Shown here piece by piece: positions 56,170 to 64,000 of a DNA stretch of 64,000 bases. The first letter of the stretch is position 1; the number at the start of each line of letters is the position of its first letter. A model generated the notes under the pieces. It saw nothing but the letters and a program-made list of their open reading frames with translations, did no database searches and had not been told where the DNA came from. The stretch lies in NCBI GenBank assembly GCA_030141605.1, contig JAQGDQ010000004.1, forward strand, positions 434,001-498,000, in the 5' to 3' direction. This DNA comes from Tubiluchus corallicola (lineage: Eukaryota > Priapulida > Priapulimorpha > Priapulimorphida > Tubiluchidae). The translations under genes were made by a program, and so were the position numbers.

Positions 56170-59152
56170 CGAGCATCATACTAGTTAAATGCTACTGTTA
56201 TTAAATTTAATTTATGGTTTATTGTGTATTATTATAGACTGTTCTACAGTAATTTTTGGTACATATTCCATGTATAGTATATTTTAAACAATTCAGCAAG
56301 TACAAGTTATTAATATTAATTTAATGTTTGTTGTATTAGAAATAGATGTTGTACTAGATGCTTCCAGAACAGCCTTCACTTGATGTATATCGTATATATC
56401 AATTAGTCTTCCTCATAAACTGTTTCCATCAGTAACAATTTTTTCAGTTACTCAACAAATGGAAAAGTTAAATAGGGCATTTTTGTAACCGAAATTCTTG
56501 ATGTTGATCTCATCATAGCAGATTATAGATTAATTATAAGATGTAAAATCTAATCATTCATTAACACTTCGTTTCAACTTTTTGTTGTCTGGTCACATTT
56601 TTGTAAAATACGTTATAATGTATAATATTTTGTAAAATATTATTAGTTGTACTATTTTATTAGTTAATAGACCTCAGTAAAGCTTTCTTTGAAAAAATTG
56701 AACTTGTAGAATGGAAATTTTGTTTTATAACAGCTTTAGTGTGATTTCAGCACAGTTCAGTGTGGCTTTGGAAGAGCAGTAAAATTTTATTTAGTTTCAT
56801 TTTATACTCACTTTTCAGAAGCTTCAAAAAGTATTGATTCTTCAGAAATCATAGACACTAATAGAAGTGAAAAATTATATTTGTAAACGTATTTGAGTAA
56901 AGTTTCCGAGAACAATTTTTTTACAGATGAGTTGCATCACTAAAATCTTCAAATCTAGCAAAAATTAAAATCTGCAACATAGTACAATTAAAAAGCTCAA
57001 ATAAATTTGTTAGATTCCGATATCTTGGCATACTCATAAAACATTCGTTTATACATGTAATCACATATTTACCAAAATAATTTCTAGGCAAAGAAGTAAT
57101 GCTGTTTTTATTCTATAAAGCTACACACTTGGGTTATGTATTAAAGCATAGATATTTTTACTTCTTGTTGGAAACAGTAAACATGGTCATTACTGTTACA
57201 CTTTAAAACAAGCAACAAAGAAAGCCTGGGTACTGCATTTTGCAGTAATTATATGTCAAGTCGCTTTTATATCAATTGAAAAATACATGGGAGTTTTGGC
57301 TTCACAATAATTTGAAAAAAGAAAACACTAATGTTTACACTTTGCACTATTCTGGAAAACAGTCAGCTTTCTGTAAAGACCTTTTGCTTTCTATAGAACA
57401 TCATACTATGAAATACTAATAACAACAAACACTGATTATACAATGCAAAAAGAGAGTACAAGATATCAGTTTGCAGCTGTTCTAACAAACATAGTCTTTA
57501 TATATAACCCAGAGAATGCAGGCAACAGTATAGGTAATCGCACAGGAGATCATCAAAGTGTAGCAGGCTTATTTTAAGTTAAATTCAAGTAATAAATGTG
57601 GGATGCTTAACTAAGAAGAAATGCTATTAGCACTATTGTTAAAACTGCATACATCTGTATATAATTTAATGGGAAAAATTTAATCAAAATTTGAAACATT
57701 CATAAAAAACTATCTGCAAAAATGTCGAACTCTGTACTAGTTTGTTAGTACAGAAGTTACGATTGATCTTCGGTTAAGTTACTACTGTCACAGCAGTACT
57801 TGTGTAATGTGCACAGTAAACATGTTTCAGGAGTCATGTGGTTTCCTAAAGTTAAACCTCTGCAGACTTCTGTAAGCACTTATGCGAAGTACCAAAGGCA
57901 ATTCTGCAGTTCAGTAAATCTTGATGAAGTCTTCAAGTCTTGTAACTCTGAAAGCTTTCCTGGTAAATATGTGTAAAGCTAGAATTTATAAAAAAAGCAC
58001 AGCACGATCCCTGAGCAGGGCTTTCTGAGGACAAATTATCTATATATATATCAACTCTGATTGGAATATATAATATATTCCAATTCTGAAAAGAAGTTTA
58101 CGACAAATTATACTGATTAAATGCAAAATTAAGCCATGCTTTAGTGATGATGCAACAACTGGCAACCAGAGTGCAACAAATATGAATCATGGACAATGTC
58201 AATGTGATCAGAATAGCAACACAATCTTCGTCAGTGAAAAAAGCAAAATAACAATAATGCAATTGTGACTGCAGATTCTCTAACGGCACATAAAATTCTA
58301 CAAATTGAATACGTGTTACAAAATACACATAAAATACAAAATCACCATGGCCTGGAGTCATCAATGACACTTAAGTGCAATACATTTGTGTGCATAAATG
58401 TTTTGTTGCGATTCATCAAGTGTACCAAGAAAAGACTGTCCTCCTAAGTGCATTCGGAGTTGAGGGTACTGAAATATTTTTTGGAATCCATCAAACACGT
58501 TATTGTTCTAACTTTAAACAACTCTGAAGCAGAGGTAAATACCCACTTATTTCAGTTTCGAATTATAATCTGCGATTTCAAGATGATAATTGTGCACAAA
58601 CATCACCGCCGTTGCTAAGGCATCGCTATATGGGAAAATATGTTACATTAATTTTTATTTTGCATATGATATATTCTCATAAACTGCCAAAAACCTGCAA
58701 AAGGTGTTAAAAGCCTTTTTGCTTATGATTAGCAAAAAATATAGATGTCAGTGAAATTTTTAACGGCAATTTATTAATTACTCAATTTACAACGTGCCCA
58801 TTATGTATTCACAGTGCGTTGGCATTTCTGGAAATAATACCACTTGCCCGAAATTTATGAACGAACTTTTGTAGCTACGCCTACACGCACAAGCCTAAGC
58901 ATGCTAAAAACTTGTTTTCATGTAGAACACTTAAGTATACTATAGTGTTCTACATATGCTACATAGAATAGAGCACTTACAGCTGTCGCTAATAATGCAC
59001 TTAAGTATACTGAGTTATGCGAGCTTCATGATGTTTCAATAACATGTTTTTATAAATCAATTAGCTTTTCCTTCCTTGAAGAAAGAAACAAGTGCTGCCT
59101 CTTTTCAAGTGAAATGAAAAGCACAATAATAAAAGAATAAACTTTAGACTAT
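56170..59152. other. Convergent intergenic region TUBG1/NFX1
   Basis: It separates the TUBG1 stop (plus) from the NFX1 stop (minus), so it must contain both 3'UTRs. A minus-strand AATAAA at 58770-58775 is a candidate NFX1 signal. For TUBG1 no canonical signal is near the stop. A perfect 12+1+12 hairpin lies at 58060-58084. I saw no genes. Confidence 0.65.
58060..58084. repeat. Perfect 12-bp inverted repeat with 1-nt centre
   Basis: ATTGGAATATAT, one A, then its exact reverse complement. It lies between the two convergent genes. It could form a hairpin or cruciform in either transcript; no known family is recognised. Confidence 0.8.
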
Positions 59153-62100
59153 TTAACTCATATCAAAATAATCCATAACAGGCTCAGAAGCAGTGCCTAG
59201 GATGGCTGTGCTTTGACTAGCAGCTTTAGCAGCAGCTTTTAGTTGCTCTGCATCAATGTTAGGTGGAATCGGCAATGGAGCTTTGGGATTCTTTTCACGC
59301 TGTACTAATGTCGTAAGTGATATTGATGGCATGAAACATTTGTCCCTGTTAAAAAACAAAACAAAAACAACAATATATTAAACATTATAACTGGTGCTAA
59401 ACTTGTGAACATGTCACTTTTTGTTAGGTTTAAAGCAAAGCCTATGAAAAATGAAGACCAAACCTGCACCTGCAGTCCACACTTCGTCAGTGAAAAATAA
59501 GGGAAATCAATACTTTTGTAATAAATTCCAATTTTCCATTTTCTGTAACCCAGGAAGTATTTAAATAAAAAAACATACCCAGAAGAATTAATATTTAAAA
59601 TAGATATTAAATAAATTTAATATTTTTGATCACTGGGCAACAATAGTAAAAATATATTGAATTATTTGGGATATGTGCACGTATGGCATAACCAAAGTAC
59701 ATTCAGGTCAGCAAAATTATCATGCAAGTGCAGGAACAATATAGTTTATATTGGTAAAAAGTACTGTTTGACGATAATAAGGACACAAGTAGGGGAGCAG
59801 CTCAAAATAAAATAAAGACATACTGCACCTTCAAAAAGGAATACTGACTTGAAAAATATTTATCACTTAATGCCACAATGCAGGCTATAATAAATTTAGG
59901 ATAAGCGTCCATAATTTGGCCCATGAATCTGGTACCATAAACTTTGTAAAACACTTGTGCGTGATATTGTGACCTTAACCAAGCTGAAGATGAAATGCGC
60001 TTACTTACGAAATGTACACGTTATCAGTATGATAGATTAGACACTTATTAATAATACTGAAAACTTGTTTCCTGCATTTTTTGCCATACCAAATGACAAT
60101 GTTAAATTTGCCTTTATAATGAGTAGTCAAGATTTCGAATTATGCAAGATTGTTGCATTTTTCTGGAATCAGCCTCTCAGACTAGGAATCTGTTATGGTC
60201 TAACTAAAATCTAGATACAATTGTGTAAACAGTTAGTAATATTGCTTCATGTAACATTGTTGTGATTACTATTTCAATATTTGTATAAATTAAATGCTAT
60301 TAGTTTTACATGCTCGAGCCACAATATTCCTTTGTAATGGAATTTTGTCTCTAGTAAACATTTCTTTCACTGTTGATTAAATCTGTCTTGCTTATCCATA
60401 CGTAATGTAATGTATATAATGGTGGTTCAATAAACGAACATATATCAGGAGAAAATAAAAAAACTGATTTTACCAGAATTATCAGTTATCAACATTAAGT
60501 ATGTTTACAATGACAAAAATGTGAGGAGAACCTTCTGAATTTTACAATTATTTGGCTCATAACAAGCCATTTGTGCTTCTCTAAAGAAAAAGATTCTGTG
60601 ACTCCCACTCATTTGTGTATTTAATTTACAGTGTTCACTCTCAAGATCAGTTTAAAATGGTTACACAAATAAGTTTTGCATGTATGCCTAATTAAAAAGT
60701 TACCAATTACCACTGCTTTGACATCAGACCTGAACAGATACTTTTCAACACACTCAGAGAAAATTAACCTGTCACATACATGAAACTGAGCACTTAGTAT
60801 AACAGCAATTTATACGATATTTAAAGGATGTTGATACAGACTCCATGACCCATCCGTGTGTTTCGACCTAAACCATACGACTTCAAAACAACTCATTCCA
60901 CACACTCAAACAAATATCTTTGGTGAGCCCTCCAGAATTAGTCCACATACTTGGACCAAGGGTATGCACCCTCTACACTTATGGTAATGGATGTATACCT
61001 ATAAGTGGGCATATAGGTGTAGAACGCAGAATGCATCCAAATGAGTGTCCATGGGATAACAGAATATTTGCTCAAATCTAACAATGCAACAAATATTTAG
61101 TAGTACTTTCGGCAGCTATATCTCACTTCTGCACAACAGACAGTTATGCTAATACTTTGGCCTATCCACGTACTTGAATTAATATAGACACCAGGACCCT
61201 TCTGTAATTTTTCAACTTGTACATACCCGTTACTTGGTATTTAGTAATAATTTTATTCTATACCTTTCAGCAGTTGCAACAACATTTTTCTTTGGTTCCT
61301 CATCGTAACTTTGTGTTTGGCATCCATAGAATTCAGCTAATTCATGTATACATTTCCTTTGCATTCTGTTCATAATAGGAAAGGCATGACTCTTCCGTGG
61401 CTGTTTGGCCTAAAATCAAAACTCCAAAAGTTAGACTGTCAACACCTAAAGTAAGCACTGAAGTCTCCCACATATATATTTCAGATAGTCGTATGGTTGA
61501 CTAATGCACAAATAGTGTTAACAAAACAGTGCCAACAATAATGTTACACAAATGGCTGTCAAAAGGATTTCAAAGCTCTATATAACTAGGTGCCAACTTT
61601 ACTAAAAAAAAGTTGATATTTCATTCAACAATGCTGTGTCAAAACAAAAGGCTTCTATTGCAACAAAGCTTACAATTCGTACAACCAAAGGTATAACATT
61701 CAGGGGCCTTTGCATTTATTGCAGGAACTCCTTCATTGACTACTTTGTGTTATATAAAGCACTATATTAAAAAGCAATTGTTTTAATCTTTTTCTTTAAA
61801 TCGTAAATCAGTGTTTTGTGTTCAGTCATGCATCAATTTTTTTCTTATGGGCAGGTTGTAAATTTATCACTATAAATGTGTCAACAAGACTAACTGGTTC
61901 CTCTTGTTCAATATGGTGTTGTCACGCAGAGTTACCTAACCTAAGTAGTTTATAAAATTTTCCAAAGTTAGATGTTAGCTAGTGAAAAAATAAAAAGATA
62001 AAATAAAAATTCAACTAAACCACATTTGTTGGCTAGTAGAAATCAAACTGTGTTAAAGAAAACAAACCTTTTTTGCTGTGTGAACTAAGTCTGCGAGCTG

Positions 62101-63977
62101 TTTCTCCACAGTAGCTGTAAACTGAAGGTTCTTTTTAGCAAAATCCTTTAGGGAATCTGTGTAGCTAGGATTACCAAGTTTGTTTGATAATTCTGGATTA
62201 GCGATCTGGAGAGCAAGTGAAATACGACGGTTTCGCTCAATAATGGCGCATTCTTCATTACATTCCAACCTACAAAGAAACAGGTAATCACATATTTAAA
62301 AATGAAACAAGGTATGTTTTTCACCTGTGCTGTAATTCTCAAAAAATAATTCTCAGGGACATTTTTCCCAGTTGTGATCCATCCATTTAAGAAACAAATT
62401 CAATGCTGCTTTACTATTATACTTAACCACACACCATAATCCTCAGCATTCTTTTTGCCTCCAAGAAACTGTCCCAAAGCAGAGTTAAAAAGAAAATTAG
62501 ATGCAGACTATCCCAGAAGATTAATTCCAAAAGGTAACAGTCAATTTGAACTTAAAAAGCTAACAGTTTCATAAATGTTTATGCTCCTAAGTCACAATTT
62601 AATTTATAATATACTTGTCGTTGCTTACCGCTCCATAAAGAACAAAAGCATTATAATGTCTTTCTAAAAGGTATGTGCATAATACAAAGTCTCACCCACA
62701 GTTTTCCCGTCTTGCACTTGCATCCATTAGTCCACTAATGTCCACTGACTGACCAGATTGCATTTCAGTCACTTTACTTCCTAACACGGACATGGTCAGT
62801 TTACTCAACAAAGCTGAGTGCTTATAACAAGACATCTTTTCTCTACGATGACCACACGGACACTTAACCAATACCTAAAATGAAAATTGTTAAAAATTAA
62901 ATAAACAAAAAGACTACAAAAGAGAAGACATCACAGAAAAATAAGTTAGTCTTTTTAAAAATGCCATTACAGTTTACAATGACAGTAAACACCATGTGGC
63001 ATCACTAGGAGGGTGCGGGCCTCACCGAGTGACACCACAAATGAGTATATGACTGGTATTATGGCCCTGCTTATTTTGGACTGAGATACCAAGAAGCTGG
63101 ACCCAAATCTTCAAAATTTTCTTTCTCTGGCTCCTACCTTCGGTGCTCGAGGCTATGTGGTGAAGACTAGGAAAGGAAAGTTCTGATTGTTGACATATAA
63201 TTAGTAAAAACAGAATTATTTGTGTTTCAAAACCAGTTTCTTTCGATATTTCGTCTAAGTCATATATATATCATACACCAACCCTAGCGACAGCCCTGCC
63301 ATTTGCCAAAGAATTTGGATATTCAGGGCAAATGACTTTTTATTATTGTCACAACTTTTCCCAGTTAAAAATCTATCCAATACACCAGATGCAGTACGAA
63401 ATTAAAATATATTTCATCATGAAAGTAGCAAAAATGTCATCAAGGAAAAACGATACGTTCTGAATTAATGGTAAACCTTAAGTTGTTTAAGATCATTTCT
63501 CTATTTATTTATTTGCACATCTGACAACATTAAAGTCTGCTGCAGCAACCAGCAGCTTTAATTACAAATATTGCAATTTACAATTAAGCACGATGCGATT
63601 TATGATGTCCAGCAATTGTAGGACAATCATGATTGTCAAACATCTCATAGGTGACCACCAATTTCATTGTTCTTTATTCTTTCAATCCCTAGGCTAAAGC
63701 TATTAATTTAATACTAAACGAACATAAAGTATTAAGTTTGATCAATCAATATCTAGCTACTACTTTGTTTCGCAAAAATCGATGATTGTTTTTTAGAATC
63801 TAGCTGCAGCTGACACAAGTAGCAACACTATAGTTGTCCCAACCGTACCTCTGCTTTGCAAGTTGTGCTAGGACAAGGCTTTCCAACATGGCAAACAGCG
63901 GCACATATGTGACCGCATCCAACTCGTAATTGCCTGCATGGTTGATTACATGATTCTGACTCCGCCAAGCAGGTTCC
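59153..63977 (-). CDS. NFX1: NFX1-type zinc-finger protein, C-terminal part (5' end outside window)
   Basis: NFX1 family regulator that binds DNA or RNA through Cys-rich NF-X1 fingers and an R3H domain. Exons in transcript order: 63977-63849, 62874-62696, 62269-62068, 61409-61264, 59345-59153; 282 codons plus stop, frame continuous. The first exon carries a finger, CGHICAAVCHVGKPCPSTTC. The next has VKCPCGHRREKMSC and ends NCG, joining LECNEECAIIERNRRI, the segment that precedes R3H in NFX1. The 61409-61264 exon is the R3H core: SHAFPIMNRMQRKCIHELAE with the R-x-x-x-H pair. The last exon gives PSISLTTLVQRE, a proline run and the ending PVMDYFDMS, matching the NFX1 C-terminus (IIDYFD). The rest of the gene, including the other fingers, lies beyond 64000. 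NFX1 fits better than NFXL1, which lacks this R3H tail. Confidence 0.92.
59346..63848 (-). other. NFX1 introns
   Basis: Introns 59346-61263, 61410-62067, 62270-62695 and 62875-63848, with GT-AG ends. Apart from a possible MITE at about 63010-63310, they are AT-rich with no recognised content. Confidence 0.75.
63010..63310. mobile_element. Possible degenerate MITE in NFX1 intron
   Basis: Left, ATCACTAGGAGGGTGCGGGC and a nearby GAGTGACACC; right, read in reverse, GGGCTGTCGCTAGGGTTGGT. The shared TC-CTAGG-GGTG core in inverted orientation and the locally higher GC content resemble ISL2EU-like miniature elements. The ends are diverged and no target duplication was confirmed. Confidence 0.3.
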
Positions 63978-64000
63978 CTAAATACCAGTAAATCATAACT

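Overview
The window is nuclear DNA from an animal. It is AT-rich, and its genes are split by many short to medium GT-AG introns. The TE load is moderate: decayed LINEs, hAT and Tc1/pogo-type DNA elements, and one retroelement polyprotein relic. The protein set (class IIa histone deacetylase with 14-3-3 sites, RETREG ER-phagy receptor, gamma-tubulin, NFX1) is metazoan. The compact introns suggest an invertebrate, but I cannot name the phylum from the sequence. Exons were built by hand from translated similarity, splice sites and frame continuity. Frame is kept across every junction called in all four genes.

Layout. (1) Minus strand, <1 to about 24018: a class IIa histone deacetylase (HDAC4/5/7/9 family), 18 exons found, 3' end beyond position 1. 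A possible control module (two MEF2-type sites around a CRE palindrome) lies at 25004-25065, about 1 kb upstream of the proposed start codon. (2) Minus strand, 27457-38434: a complete RETREG/FAM134 reticulophagy receptor, 8 coding exons, 481 residues, including a 25-nt microexon. (3) 38435-45998: a gene-poor interval holding microsatellites and three LINE fragments; the last comes to within about 150 bp of the next gene. (4) Plus strand, 45999-56169: a complete gamma-tubulin gene, 12 coding exons, 459 residues, whose introns carry four different mobile-element relics. (5) 56170-59152: convergent intergenic region. (6) Minus strand, 59153 to beyond 64000: the 3' part of an NFX1-type zinc-finger/R3H gene.

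The genes do not form a pathway. HDAC is a signal-regulated nuclear corepressor, RETREG bends ER membrane and recruits autophagosomes, gamma-tubulin nucleates microtubules, and NFX1 is a nucleic-acid-binding regulator. Their order is still notable. RETREG and TUBG1 stand head to head here, as I recall RETREG3 and TUBG1 do on human chromosome 17q21, the band that also carries HDAC5. This looks like a very old conserved gene neighbourhood. I found no new multi-gene system. The most useful leads are the synteny, the HDAC promoter module with a possible small secreted-peptide ORF on the other strand, the LINE close to the TUBG1 start, a hAT element with intact 8-bp target duplications beside an HDAC splice acceptor, and a PI3K-like exon relic inside RETREG.
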